Shown: positions 7,228-16,380, counted from the first letter of the stretch. The stretch is DNA of 64,000 nucleotides from Hymenobacter nitidus (GCF_020447315.1 NZ_JAJADQ010000012.1:62001-126000), one strand, 5' to 3'. Translations and numbers: made by a program. Notes: generated by a model not told the origin, from the letters alone.

Positions 7228-9912
7228 ATGAAAACCCTGCCTTTCACCCAACCCCACACCTGCGCCGCCCGCCGCTCCTGGCTGGGTCGGCTGACGCTGG
7301 TGCTGCTGTTCTCAACGTCCGTTGCCTGGGCCCAAGCTCCGAAATCGACGCTGAAAGAAGACATCTACGTATCTTCGGAAAAGGGCAAAAGTGGCTTTCC
7401 ATTGGCTGCTTCCGGTAAAACGGCGGCGCTGTTTGCCAGCAACACCGACTGGCCCGGCGTGCTGCGCGCCGCCAAGGATTTGCAGGCCGACATCAACCGC
7501 GTGACTAAGCTGACGCCCACTTTCACGACCGACAAAGCGCCCACGGGCAAGGAGGTCGTGCTGATTGGCACCATCGGCAAAAGTGCGCTGATTGATGGGC
7601 TGGTTAAGGCCAAAAAACTGGATGTATCCGGCGTGGCGGGCAAGTGGGAAACCTTTGTGTTGCAGGTAGTAGAAAAGCCCATGCCGGGCGTAGAGCGGGC
7701 CCTGGTTATTGCCGGCAGTGACAAGCGCGGCACTATCTACGGTATTTACGACCTCTCGCAGCAAATCGGGGTGTCGCCGTGGTACTGGTGGGCCGATGTA
7801 CCGACCAAGCCGCAAACGGCATTGTACGTAGCCCCCGGCCGCCATTCACAGGGCACCCCGCAGGTGAAGTACCGCGGTATTTTCCTTAACGACGAAGCGC
7901 CAGCGTTGTCGGGTTGGGCCAAGGAAAAGTTCGGCGGTATTAACTCGAAGATGTACGTGCACGTGTTTGAGCTGATTTTGCGGCTCAAGGGCAATTACCT
8001 GTGGCCCGCTATGTGGGGCAATGCCTTCAACGACGACGACAAGCAGAGCCCGGTGCTGGCCGATGAGTACGGCATCGTGATGGGCACCTCGCACCACGAG
8101 CCCATGGTTCGGTCGCAGCAGGAGTGGAAGCGCTTCGGCTCCGGCCCCTGGAACTATCAGACCAACGAAAAGACGCTCCAGGACTTCTGGCGGCAGGGCA
8201 TCAAGAACATGGGCTCCAAGGAAAGCATCGTGACGCTGGCCATGCGCGGCGACGGCGACGAGCCCATGAGTGAGGGCAGCAACATTACCCTGCTCGAAAA
8301 AATCGTGGCCGACCAGCGCAAGATTATTGCCGAGGAAACCGGCAAGCCCGCCGAACAGACGCCCCAGCTCTGGGCCCTCTACAAGGAAGTACAGGACTAT
8401 TACGACAAAGGCATGCGCGTGCCCGACGACGTGACCCTGCTCTTGTGCGACGACAACTGGGGCAACCTCCGTAAGCTGCCCAAGGCAGGGGAGAAGCCCC
8501 GCAAAGGCGGCTACGGCATCTACTACCACTTCGACTACGTGGGCGGGCCGCGCAATTACAAGTGGCTCAATACGAACCCGCTGCCCCGCATCTGGGAGCA
8601 AATGCACCTGGCCCACGAGTACGGAGCCAACCAGATCTGGATTGTGAACGTGGGCGACCTGAAGCCCATGGAATTTCCCATCAGCTTCTTTCTGGACTAC
8701 GCTTGGAACCCCGACCGGATCAGTGCCGACCAGGTGGACGACTACTCGCGCGCCTGGGCCGCTCGGCAGTTTGGCCCCAAGCACGCGGCCGGTATTGCCG
8801 ATATTCTGGCCAAATACGCCAAGTACAACTCCCGCCGCAAGCCCGAGCTGCTCGACGCCAACACCTACAGCCTGACCAACTACCGCGAATGGGAAACCGT
8901 GGTGGCCGATTACAACCAGCTGCTAACCCAAGCCGAAGCCATCAACCAGCAGCTGCCCGCCGAGTACCGCGACGCCTATTACCAGCTGGTGCTGCACCCG
9001 GTGCAGGCCTGTGCCAACCTGAACGAGCTGTACTACACCGTAGCGCAAAACCGGGAGGCCGCCAAAGCCAGCCTGGCCACTACCAATGCCTTGGCCGAAA
9101 AAGCCAAGGCGCTGTACGCCAAAGACGCCGAAATTACGAAGCGCTACCACGCCCTGGCCGGGGGCAAGTGGAACCACATGATGGACCAGACCCACATTGG
9201 CTATACCTACTGGCAACAGCCCGAGCAGAACGCCATGCCCGCCGTGCAGACCCTGGCTCCGGGTGCTGCTACTACGCCGGCCCCCGCCGCGTCCGTGCAA
9301 AAGTCGCCCGCAAAACCGGCCGCCGGCGCTGGATTCGTAGAGGCCGACGGCTACGTAAGCATCGAGGCCGAGCACTACAGCAAGGCTGTAAATGGCAGCG
9401 CCGTGAAGTGGCAGACTATTCCCGACCTGGGCCGCACGCTTTCCGGCGTCTCCACGTTCCCCACAACGGTGCCCGGCCAGGACCCCACGGCCAGTTCGCC
9501 ACACCTGGAGTACCGCGTGCAGCTCACCAGCACCGGTCCGGTAACGGTGCAGGCTTACCTGGCGCCTACGCTGAATTTTAGTGGCGGCCAGGGTTTGCGC
9601 TACGCCGTGTCGTTCGACGATGAAGCCCCGCAGATTATCAACCTGCATACCGGTATGGTGGCGGATAATGGCAACCGGCCCTGGGAAAAGGCAGTGGCCG
9701 AAAACATCCTCATCAAAACCTCCAAGCACACCCTAAGCAAGCCCGGCGCCCACGTACTCAAGTTCTGGCGCGTAGACCCCGGCGTGGTACTCGAAAAGCT
9801 GGTGGTAGACCTGGGCGGCGTGAAGCCCAGCTACCTTGGGCCGCCGGAAAGCCCTTCGAGCACGGTAGCGCCGAAAGCTGCGGACGCTAAAGGCAGCGTG
9901 GGCCAACGGTAG
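7228..9912 (+). CDS. GH115 xylan alpha-1,2-glucuronidase, exported
   Basis: Removes (4-O-methyl-)glucuronic acid from xylan. The 894-residue protein has a signal peptide (LTLVLLFSTSVAWAQ), an N-terminal domain with GTIYGIYDLSQQIGVSPWYWW near 170-190, the barrel core with YRGIFLNDEAPALSGW, GNYLWPAMWGNAF and MGTSHHEPM, and a C-terminal beta-sandwich from about residue 680 beginning YVSIEAEHYSKAV. These are hallmarks of GH115. A Pro/Ala linker of about 35 residues joins core and C-terminal domain. It completes a xylan set with GH10 and GH51. The end of the protein faces a convergent gene across a large palindromic terminator. Confidence 0.93.
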   Translation: MKTLPFTQPHTCAARRSWLGRLTLVLLFSTSVAWAQAPKSTLKEDIYVSSEKGKSGFPLAASGKTAALFASNTDWPGVLRAAKDLQADINRVTKLTPTFTTDKAPTGKEVVLIGTIGKSALIDGLVKAKKLDVSGVAGKWETFVLQVVEKPMPGVERALVIAGSDKRGTIYGIYDLSQQIGVSPWYWWADVPTKPQTALYVAPGRHSQGTPQVKYRGIFLNDEAPALSGWAKEKFGGINSKMYVHVFELILRLKGNYLWPAMWGNAFNDDDKQSPVLADEYGIVMGTSHHEPMVRSQQEWKRFGSGPWNYQTNEKTLQDFWRQGIKNMGSKESIVTLAMRGDGDEPMSEGSNITLLEKIVADQRKIIAEETGKPAEQTPQLWALYKEVQDYYDKGMRVPDDVTLLLCDDNWGNLRKLPKAGEKPRKGGYGIYYHFDYVGGPRNYKWLNTNPLPRIWEQMHLAHEYGANQIWIVNVGDLKPMEFPISFFLDYAWNPDRISADQVDDYSRAWAARQFGPKHAAGIADILAKYAKYNSRRKPELLDANTYSLTNYREWETVVADYNQLLTQAEAINQQLPAEYRDAYYQLVLHPVQACANLNELYYTVAQNREAAKASLATTNALAEKAKALYAKDAEITKRYHALAGGKWNHMMDQTHIGYTYWQQPEQNAMPAVQTLAPGAATTPAPAASVQKSPAKPAAGAGFVEADGYVSIEAEHYSKAVNGSAVKWQTIPDLGRTLSGVSTFPTTVPGQDPTASSPHLEYRVQLTSTGPVTVQAYLAPTLNFSGGQGLRYAVSFDDEAPQIINLHTGMVADNGNRPWEKAVAENILIKTSKHTLSKPGAHVLKFWRVDPGVVLEKLVVDLGGVKPSYLGPPESPSSTVAPKAADAKGSVGQR

Positions 9913-9942
9913 AACGGCTGTGTAATGTAGCTCTCTGCGACT

Positions 9943-9969
9943 GTCATGCTGCACCTGAGGGCCTTTGCA
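9943..9969 (+). repeat. Partial copy of the GTCATGCTG repeat family
   Basis: GTCATGCTGCACCTGAGGG follows the GH115 stop and matches the first half of the dispersed repeat described at 16339. No inverted partner is present here. Confidence 0.5.
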
Positions 9970-9976
9970 TAACGAA

Positions 9977-10024
9977 AAGTGGGGCGGTAAAGCACTGGTC
10001 GACCAGTACTTTACCGCCCCACTT
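9977..10024. terminator. Bidirectional terminator, 24-bp arms
   Basis: Bases 9977-10000 and 10001-10024 form a near-perfect palindrome with one mismatch (C at 9993 opposite A). It lies between the convergent GH115 (+) and the disordered-protein gene (-). A-rich and T-rich edges on the two sides suit termination in both directions. Confidence 0.8.
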
Positions 10025-10052
10025 ATTTGTGGCTAGCTTGCTCTAGCTCGTT

Positions 10053-11129
10053 CTAGCTGCGGTCGGCGTCATTGTCGCGGCCGGCGTTGCGGCGGGGCAT
10101 GGTGCCATAGTCGGTGCCGTTGTCGTGGGGCGGCACGGGGGCGTCGTTCTGCACGTCGCGGCTGTAGTCGTCCTTGGTCGGGGAGGAGGCGTCGGCTGCT
10201 GGGTTCATCGGCGTGTTCGGGTCGTTGTAGGAGCCGCCTTTCGAGCCGATTCCCTCACCGCTGTTACCCTGGTAGCTGGCCTCGCCTTCGGTGCGGGTGT
10301 AGCCGGTGCGCGAGTCGGAGCCGGTGGGCGTGGCGGCTTCCTGGTTGGGGCCGGGCTCGTTGGCACCGCTCAGCTCACCGGTGCGGCCGTGCACCGTCGG
10401 CTGCGGATTGTAGGTGGTGCCCGGCTGCTCGTCGCGCTTATCGTTCTGAGAAGGGATATAGTCGTAGTCGGCACTCTGGTTGCGCTGTTCCCCATTGCCC
10501 CCATCGTGCCCCGAACCCTGGCCACCAGCTAAGGAAGAGTGGCCGTAGTCGGCGCTGAAGCCCGAATCCGGCGCTTGGGGCGAGGCGTTGTCGTTGCGGT
10601 AGTGCGGGTCGACGGTGGTGCCGGCCAGGGGCGTGGCGGGCTCGTGGCCGAAGGTGCTGCCCTGGGGGTTGTACTCGTCGGTGCCGGTGTTATTTTCGGG
10701 CCGGCCGCCCACGTAGCCGCCGGAGCTTACCGGCTGGGAACCGAGCTGGGCGCCGTACACGTCGTCGGCGCGGTACTGATTGCCGTAGCCACCCTGCGTA
10801 CCGCCGGGGCCCTGGGCGCCAAACTCGCCGCGGCCGGGGCTGCTAAGCTGGTTTTCGCGCCGGTCGTTATCATGGTAAATGGGCTGGACGCTGTTGCCAA
10901 ACTGCCCGCCCCAATCGGCTTTCGGCGCTTCTTGCGTCGGAGCCTCGCCCCGCCGCACCGCGTTACGGTCAGCTTCCTTGTTTTCCTGCTCGTCTTCAGG
11001 TCCAGCATCCAGGGCGCCTTTGCCCACGCTCATTTCCGAATCGGCCAGGGATTGGCTGGAGGTGCCGGGTGAGGTAGCCTGGTGCTTTTTATCGTCGTTA
11101 TTCGTCGTGTTATCTTGTTCAGTAGCCAT
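10053..11129 (-). CDS. Unknown disordered hydrophilic protein
   Basis: I do not recognise a family. The 358 residues are dominated by Gly, Asn, Asp, Ser, Gln, Pro and Thr, with no cysteine, one tryptophan, no signal peptide and no membrane segment, so the protein should be almost fully disordered. Loosely repeated Tyr-containing stretches occur (GGYGNQYRADDVYG, SADYGHSS, SADYDYIPSQ). The composition resembles desiccation or stress hydrophilins, but that is only an analogy. The ATG at 11129 (MATEQDN) is preferred over a TTG 30 bases upstream because the protein is hydrophilic from that point. Codon use is normal for the genome, so I take it to be a real gene. Confidence 0.7.
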   Translation of the reverse strand: MATEQDNTTNNDDKKHQATSPGTSSQSLADSEMSVGKGALDAGPEDEQENKEADRNAVRRGEAPTQEAPKADWGGQFGNSVQPIYHDNDRRENQLSSPGRGEFGAQGPGGTQGGYGNQYRADDVYGAQLGSQPVSSGGYVGGRPENNTGTDEYNPQGSTFGHEPATPLAGTTVDPHYRNDNASPQAPDSGFSADYGHSSLAGGQGSGHDGGNGEQRNQSADYDYIPSQNDKRDEQPGTTYNPQPTVHGRTGELSGANEPGPNQEAATPTGSDSRTGYTRTEGEASYQGNSGEGIGSKGGSYNDPNTPMNPAADASSPTKDDYSRDVQNDAPVPPHDNGTDYGTMPRRNAGRDNDADRS

Positions 11130-11207
11130 GATGCAGTGGGTTTTAGCCGGCAACAACAAGTGTCGCCTCTAAAACCATACGCGCCGGCTACAGTAGAGTT
11201 TTGGCCT

Positions 11208-11732
11208 TCAGGCCGCTCGCAGTTCGCGCATGTTCTGGCTCCAGGCCCGCACCCAGTCCGGCAGCTCCGGCGACTCTGTAGCCTCGCCGGCGTGGGCCAG
11301 CACCTCGGCCGGGTCGACGGTGCCGCCCTTGCGTTTTACGAAGCGCAGGCTTACTACGGCCGTGGCAATAACCTGCTCGCCGCGGATAAACTGCTGCTGC
11401 AGGTAGAGCAGCCGGTCGTCCCAGCCCAGGGCCCGGGTTTCGATTTCGAAGGACTCAAACGGCTCCAGGGAGCGGCTAAACTGAATGGTTTCGGCGGCCA
11501 CTACGGCCATGGGCGCGAAGTTCTTGATTTTGCTGAGCAGCCCCGAGCGAATCAGAATATCCATGCGGGCCAGGTCACAGAGAATCAGGTACTGCCCGTT
11601 GTTCATGTGGCGCAGCACGTCCAGGTCGGTGGGCCACACCCGAAACTTGGTGCGGCATGGGCCCATTACGGGTACGTTGGGTTGAAAGCGAGCAGTAAGC
11701 AAAAGCCAGATCAGGCGGAAGTACAGTTTCAT
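11208..11732 (-). CDS. Hotdog-fold acyl-CoA thioesterase-like protein
   Basis: A 174-residue protein of the 4-hydroxybenzoyl-CoA thioesterase type, which hydrolyses acyl-CoA thioesters. The signature segment is VWPTDLDVLRHMNNGQYL at about 33-50, where the aspartate and HMNNG match the YbgC/THEM6-like group, followed by the beta strands of a single hotdog domain. The first 20 residues are hydrophobic (YFRLIWLLLTARF) and may anchor it to the membrane, as in THEM6-like proteins. The substrate is unknown. Confidence 0.8.
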   Translation of the reverse strand: MKLYFRLIWLLLTARFQPNVPVMGPCRTKFRVWPTDLDVLRHMNNGQYLILCDLARMDILIRSGLLSKIKNFAPMAVVAAETIQFSRSLEPFESFEIETRALGWDDRLLYLQQQFIRGEQVIATAVVSLRFVKRKGGTVDPAEVLAHAGEATESPELPDWVRAWSQNMRELRAA

Positions 11733-11744
11733 AGCGGCAAAGAA

Positions 11745-11782
11745 AAAGGCCCCGGCCGGTAACTACACCGGCCGGGGCCTTT
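11745..11782. terminator. Terminator-like hairpin downstream of the kinase/UDPGP operon
   Basis: AAAGGCCCCGGCCGGT at 11745-11760 pairs with ACCGGCCGGGGCCTTT at 11767-11782 across a six-base loop. It ends transcripts coming from the - strand gene at 11864 before the thioesterase start at 11732. Confidence 0.75.
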
Positions 11783-11808
11783 AGGTTTTGGTATTGTCGG
11801 AGCTAAAA

Positions 11809-11846
11809 AGAACGTCATGTCTCATTTAGGCTCGACATGACGTTCT
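11809..11846. repeat. REP-like palindrome
   Basis: AGAACGTCATGTC at 11809-11821 is the reverse complement of 11834-11846. The GAACGTCATG edge is shared with the dispersed repeats at 16287 and 26951. It sits just downstream of the - strand gene ending at 11864. Confidence 0.7.
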
Positions 11847-11863
11847 AATTGGGCACTCTAGCG

Positions 11864-14800
11864 CTACTCAAACAAGCCCAGTGACTCGACGTGCGCTTTG
11901 CTGCCGTCCGTCACCCAGGCGTCGAGCTGGGCGGGGTCTTTCATCTGCTGGCCGCGGCTGCGGGGCACCACGATGTAGCCGCATTTCACGTCGGGCAGAG
12001 CCGACATGTCGCTCCACAGCTTTTCAATCTGCGCTACTGGATAGATATCCTCCTGACCGTGGCCCCAGCGGAACTTCACGTCCTTGGTCGTCACGTAGGT
12101 CGGGATGCGCTGGGCCACGGCGCGCACGGCGCGGGCCAGCTGGGTTTCGTCGGCCGTTTGCAGCTCGGCGCGGGTGAGGCCGAAGAGCTGGAGCAGCGGG
12201 TCAACCTCAATCCAGGTCGTCATCGAGTTGTAGTAGCTCAGGGCCAGCTCGTCTTCCTCGCGCGGTTGGGCCAGGCCTTCCAAGAGGCGCACCTGGCCGT
12301 TCACGCGCGCCAGTCCGCCGCCGCGGTCCTCGATGCGGCGCGGAATTACCTCGAAGGTCAGCGCATTGCCCGAGGCCCGGTGGTAGCCCAGGGCCGCGGC
12401 GTGCACGTCGGCGCCCAGCGTGTCGATGTTGTGGAGCATGATGGTTTCCACGGCCGGGTTTTCGCGCAGCAGGCGGGCCAGCGTCCCGTTGCGCAAGAGG
12501 TTCGACACCTCGTACCAGTGGCCGAGCGGGGAGAAGCGCTGGGCGGCAATGTTATCGACGTAGTCGGTGCCTTCGCCCTTGGTTTTGGCCCAGCCAATCA
12601 TGGTGTTGCGCACCGCGTCGCGCACTTTCTGCTTGTTTTCGTCGAGGGTTTCCTGGGGCATCTCCTCCCACATAAAGCGCAAGTCCCGCTCCATGGGCAC
12701 GAAACGCTGCCCAATCGAGCGGCCTTCGGAGAGGTACACCGCGCCGTCGTAGCCGTAGTTCCGGGTCTGGGCCAGCGTTTGGCGAATCGGCTCGTGGGTC
12801 AGGTAGCTGGTGGCCACGATGTGCGGAATTTTCGCGCCGTACTCCTGGGCCACGCGGCGCGTTTTGGCCAGGTGGATTTCCAGGAAGCTGCGGTGCCGCC
12901 CGCCTATTTCCACGAAGGGATTCAGGGCCTTAATCACGCCCGCGCCCTTGGTCCAGCGGCTGCCCACGCCGGCCGCCAAGCTCAGCACGGCCACTTTGCC
13001 GGCCCGAATAGCGTCTTCACCGCGCTGGGGTACGTCCTGTAAGTCGGCAAACTGCACCACGTCGGCAGCCTGCACGTCGTCGATGGCCGTTTCGGCCGGT
13101 AGGCGGTTGCGGGAGAGGCCAATCAGCCCCTTTTGCAATTCCTCCCGGATGTCCTCGTGCTGAATGTAGTCGAAGCCGTTGTCGCGCTTGATTTGCTCGG
13201 CCTTGTCGTTTTCCACGCTGCGGTTGCCCTGGCTCGTGGGGTCCGACACCTTGAACAGGTTGCTGACAATGGTGCGCAGCAGCGGATAGGCCAGGTTGTT
13301 CTGTTCGCAGTAGGTCGTGAAATAGTCGATTTCGGCCCGGCGCAGGTAGGAAATGGATTCCGGGTCGCGCTTCACCAGGCCCGAGACGTGGATGGCGTAG
13401 TACTGCTCCGGCATCAGGGCCTCGTTGCCCTCGTGCAGCGTGCTCCAGGTGCCGCGCCGGTTGATGCTCCAATTGTACACCACCGGCTCCATGGCGAAGG
13501 GCAACGCGGCCGAGAGTTCCTGCTTGGTTGTGCGCAAGAGGTCCAGCACGCGCACCTTGTAGTCCTCATACTTGTCGGGATTTACGAACATGCCCATGCC
13601 GCCGCCCGACATGCCGCCGAGCATCAGGAAGCCGTAATAATCAGCGCCGAATCCCTGCTTGGCCTTGGCAATAATCTGCTCGGTGAAGTAGGTCGAGGCC
13701 CAGGGAATGATGGTTTTGATGGGCCCCTCGAAGTTGCGGGCCGTGTTAGCCCCCAGCTTTTGAATGTCGCCTTCCTTGATGGAGGACAGGATGTTGTCGA
13801 AAATCTCGTTGGTCTGGTGCCGGGCCGCCGTTTCCTGGGCCCCGCGGAGCAGGTATTTCTCGGTCACCATCTCCAGAATCGGGCCCACGTTGGAGGCCAT
13901 GCCCCCGTGCATCAGCACCAGGGACTTCATGATTTTCTCCCCGATTTCGGGATGCACATCGTCGCCCTCCAGCACCCGGTGCCGCGGCAGCAGCGTGCCC
14001 CGGCTAATGTCGTATTCCGGGTCGCCGGGCTGGGCGAAGGTGCCCTGAATGGCCTTGATGCCGGGCCACACGCCGCCCGAATCCTGCCAACCCCCGCCCG
14101 AGCCGCCAATCCACTCCCCCAGAATGGCACGGGAGGCCACCAGACGCCGCTCATTCTCGTCGAGGCCGCCGGTCAGGTTTTGGGTCTGCCCCGTGGCCCG
14201 CATCAGCAGGCTGATAATGGAGCCCAGCAGGTTAGTGGAAACCGCGAAACGGGAGCCTTTAGGAATGTCGTTTACCTTGGTCACCAGCTCGATGCCCATA
14301 CCCGGGGCCACAATGCGCGCCAGGATTTCGGTCAGGCTCTGGTTGGTGCCTTCGAAGGAGGGCGGAATAAGGCCCGAGGCAATAACCCCGGCTTTGACCA
14401 GGCTCAGGTAGTCGTTGCCGAAGTTGAACAAGTCGGCCAGGTCCGTGACATCCTTGGTCGTGTTCAGGTCGATGCTAGTCAGGCGCAATACCGGCTCGGG
14501 AATGACGCGCACGTAGGCGTGCAGCGGGGGCCGGATGTCCTTGTCGCGCCCGAACATGCCCAGGTCAATCGACAGGTTGACAACCCGCGCACCCTCGGGG
14601 TAGTCCATGCCCAGAAAGAAGATATCCGACCAGCCGCTGTGCGTCAGGTCCATGCGCACGGAGGTGTGCTCGTGCAGCACGGGGTAGAACAACGACGAGT
14701 CGGAGCGCTGCAGCAGGGCCGGGTGAATCCGGATGGGATGCTCGTCCTGGTGGCCCACGCGGAACATCCACTGGTTGCCCTTGCTGGAGCGTACGCTCTT

Positions 14801-15199
14801 ACGAACCTGGTCGGCCAGAATCTGGAAGGAGAGATGGTGGTAACTATCGGCCAGGGCGCTGAAGAGGGTGGCATTGGGGCCGTGCTGGTCCAGCTCGCGC
14901 AAAAACGTGCTGATGGCCTGCTCGAAGCGGCGGCTCAGCAAATCCTCAAAGCCGTGGTAGGGAATCTTGCCCACAGCCGGAATGTCCTTGGATTCCTGCA
15001 GGAAAAACCGGAAGCCGGCGTACAAAAACAGGATGGCCCGCACCTTGTCGTAGAGGTTGGGCGTGGCCTTGCGGAACTCGTCCAGCTCCCGCAGGTTCTG
15101 CAGCAGCTCCCGGGCCGAGAGGCCGCGGCTCAGGGCGTAAAAGTCCCGGTTTCGCTTCTCGGGCTCGGTAGCGGTAATCGTTTCGACGAAAATATTCAT
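11864..15199 (-). CDS. GHMP-type sugar kinase / UDPGP-type nucleotidyltransferase fusion
   Basis: A 1111-residue cytoplasmic protein with two recognisable halves. The first resembles fucokinase/galacturonokinase-type GHMP kinases: PKGSRFAVSTNLLGS near 312-326 at the place of the ATP loop, GGWQDSGGVWPGIK near 368-381, and a Gly-rich C-terminal motif GGMSGGGMGMF near 530. The second, from about residue 735, is a UDPGP-type pyrophosphorylase: LAAGVGSRWTKGAGVIKAL, NIDTLGADV and YYNSMTTWIEVDPLLQLFG. A kinase making a sugar-1-phosphate joined to a UTP-dependent uridylyltransferase suggests salvage of a free sugar, perhaps a uronic acid or arabinose, to its UDP form. The domain order is opposite to Bacteroides Fkp. 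The ATP loop is not canonical. The ATG at 15199 is used rather than a GTG at 15208. It follows the GalU-like gene by 13 bases. Confidence 0.75.
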   Translation of the reverse strand: MNIFVETITATEPEKRNRDFYALSRGLSARELLQNLRELDEFRKATPNLYDKVRAILFLYAGFRFFLQESKDIPAVGKIPYHGFEDLLSRRFEQAISTFLRELDQHGPNATLFSALADSYHHLSFQILADQVRKSVRSSKGNQWMFRVGHQDEHPIRIHPALLQRSDSSLFYPVLHEHTSVRMDLTHSGWSDIFFLGMDYPEGARVVNLSIDLGMFGRDKDIRPPLHAYVRVIPEPVLRLTSIDLNTTKDVTDLADLFNFGNDYLSLVKAGVIASGLIPPSFEGTNQSLTEILARIVAPGMGIELVTKVNDIPKGSRFAVSTNLLGSIISLLMRATGQTQNLTGGLDENERRLVASRAILGEWIGGSGGGWQDSGGVWPGIKAIQGTFAQPGDPEYDISRGTLLPRHRVLEGDDVHPEIGEKIMKSLVLMHGGMASNVGPILEMVTEKYLLRGAQETAARHQTNEIFDNILSSIKEGDIQKLGANTARNFEGPIKTIIPWASTYFTEQIIAKAKQGFGADYYGFLMLGGMSGGGMGMFVNPDKYEDYKVRVLDLLRTTKQELSAALPFAMEPVVYNWSINRRGTWSTLHEGNEALMPEQYYAIHVSGLVKRDPESISYLRRAEIDYFTTYCEQNNLAYPLLRTIVSNLFKVSDPTSQGNRSVENDKAEQIKRDNGFDYIQHEDIREELQKGLIGLSRNRLPAETAIDDVQAADVVQFADLQDVPQRGEDAIRAGKVAVLSLAAGVGSRWTKGAGVIKALNPFVEIGGRHRSFLEIHLAKTRRVAQEYGAKIPHIVATSYLTHEPIRQTLAQTRNYGYDGAVYLSEGRSIGQRFVPMERDLRFMWEEMPQETLDENKQKVRDAVRNTMIGWAKTKGEGTDYVDNIAAQRFSPLGHWYEVSNLLRNGTLARLLRENPAVETIMLHNIDTLGADVHAAALGYHRASGNALTFEVIPRRIEDRGGGLARVNGQVRLLEGLAQPREEDELALSYYNSMTTWIEVDPLLQLFGLTRAELQTADETQLARAVRAVAQRIPTYVTTKDVKFRWGHGQEDIYPVAQIEKLWSDMSALPDVKCGYIVVPRSRGQQMKDPAQLDAWVTDGSKAHVESLGLFE

Positions 15200-15212
15200 G
15201 GGTGGCACGGCT

Positions 15213-16157
15213 CTACTTGCGGGTATTGGCTTCGGCCAGCAATTCCACCATGGTGGTTAATGTCTCGTCGTGGGCTTCGCCAGCCAAACCCAGGGCCAGT
15301 TGGGCGCGGAGCAGGCCGTGGCGGCGGCTCAGGTCGTAGCGGTTGCCGCGTACTTCCAGGGCCAGGTACTTCTCGGTTTCGGCCAGCTCCTGCAGAGCGG
15401 GCGTCAGCAGCACGTTGGTCGAGCCAGCATCGAGCTGCTTCTGCAGAATCGGGAAGATGCTGGGCGTCAGCACGTGCATGCCGAAGAAGCAAAGGTAGTA
15501 GCCCGCCCGCAGGCCCGGCGTCTGGAGTTCCAGCTCGGCGGTGCTCAACGAAGGCTTCTCGATGATTTTGTCAATCTGATACACGCCCGCCTGACCGGCC
15601 ACGTGCTTGCCCGTGAGCGTGCCGTAGCGGCTGATCTGGTGCTCAATGGTCGGGTTGACAGCGGCCACAGCGCATTCTTCCTGCGTAGCCAGCTCCAGTA
15701 CCTGGGCGGCGCAGCGCTTGCCGGCCACGTCAGATACGTAGAGGTAGTCGCCGAGCAGCAGCAGGAACGGTTCGTTGTTGACGAACTCCCGGGCGCAGGC
15801 CACGGCGTGACCGTAGCCCAGGGCTTCGGTTTGCTCGGCAAACTGCAGGCGGCTAAGCAGGTGGTCGATTTTCTCGGCCTGCTGCCGGGCCCAGTCGATG
15901 TTCTGGTAGGTCTTAATCAGGTTGTCGCGCAGGGACGTGAAGGCGGCCACGTAGCGCGGCCCGTCGCCGGGGGCGCAGACGACGCACAGCTCTTCGATAC
16001 CGCTGCTAAACGCCTCCTCGGCAATAATCTGAATGACGGGCTTGTGCAGACCGTCTACGTCTACTACCGGCAGCATGGCCTTCTGAATCGTGTCGGCCAC
16101 CGGATACAACCGTTGGCCGCGGGCGGCGGCAGTAATGACTGCTTTTTTGATCTTCAT
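15213..16157 (-). CDS. GalU-like nucleotidyltransferase
   Basis: A 314-residue nucleotidyltransferase of the UTP:glucose-1-phosphate uridylyltransferase type. The N-terminus AVITAAARGQRLYPVADTIQKAMLPVVD is the nucleotide-binding motif, slightly altered from the usual AAGxGTRxxP (RGQRLYP here). LLLGDYLY and the segment GVYQIDKIIEKPS also match GalU. It probably makes a UDP-sugar from a sugar-1-phosphate. It forms an operon with the kinase/UDPGP fusion downstream, so both may feed one UDP-sugar pool. The ATG at 16157 (MKIKKAV) is chosen because the family begins there; a GTG seven codons upstream is possible. Confidence 0.85.
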   Translation of the reverse strand: MKIKKAVITAAARGQRLYPVADTIQKAMLPVVDVDGLHKPVIQIIAEEAFSSGIEELCVVCAPGDGPRYVAAFTSLRDNLIKTYQNIDWARQQAEKIDHLLSRLQFAEQTEALGYGHAVACAREFVNNEPFLLLLGDYLYVSDVAGKRCAAQVLELATQEECAVAAVNPTIEHQISRYGTLTGKHVAGQAGVYQIDKIIEKPSLSTAELELQTPGLRAGYYLCFFGMHVLTPSIFPILQKQLDAGSTNVLLTPALQELAETEKYLALEVRGNRYDLSRRHGLLRAQLALGLAGEAHDETLTTMVELLAEANTRK

Positions 16158-16286
16158 GGGAATGGATTGTGTATTCACTCAGGAAAATGCCGGGAGAGAG
16201 GCGGGGTTGAAAAAATAGGTTCATCAATCCGGAGCGGGAAAGCTGCTGACCGGTCTGATGTTGTTTATCGTTTGTGTTGCAAGAAC

Positions 16287-16306
16287 GTCATGCTGCACTT
16301 GCTGAG
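16287..16306 (+). repeat. Partial copy of the GTCATGCTG repeat family
   Basis: AAGAAC then GTCATGCTGCACTTGCTGAG, upstream of the GalU-like gene and 33 bases before a full repeat copy. The region 16158-16450 contains only these repeats, a small palindrome (ATTGAAC at 16380-16386 with GTTCAAT at 16390-16396) and no gene. Confidence 0.6.
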
Positions 16307-16338
16307 AAATGTCGCGGGCTGAGGTTGCAATAGCAGCT

Positions 16339-16380
16339 GTCATGCTGAGTGAAGTTGAAGCGTCTCTACCGCTTCGTTGA
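16339..16380 (+). repeat. REP-like repeat, left copy of an inverted pair
   Basis: Begins GTCATGCTGAGTGAAG and ends TCTCTACCGCTTCGTTGA. The 3' half forms a small hairpin (GAAGC, loop, GCTTC). The same sequence in reverse orientation stands at 16863-16901, so the AT-richer gene between them is bracketed by inverted copies with GTCATGCTGA outermost. Confidence 0.8.

Noticed and set aside
13133..15565. Long open frame on the + strand opposite the kinase/UDPGP gene
   Set aside because: It mirrors the third-position GC of the real - strand gene, has no domain, and is His/Gly/Val-rich as antisense frames in high-GC DNA usually are.
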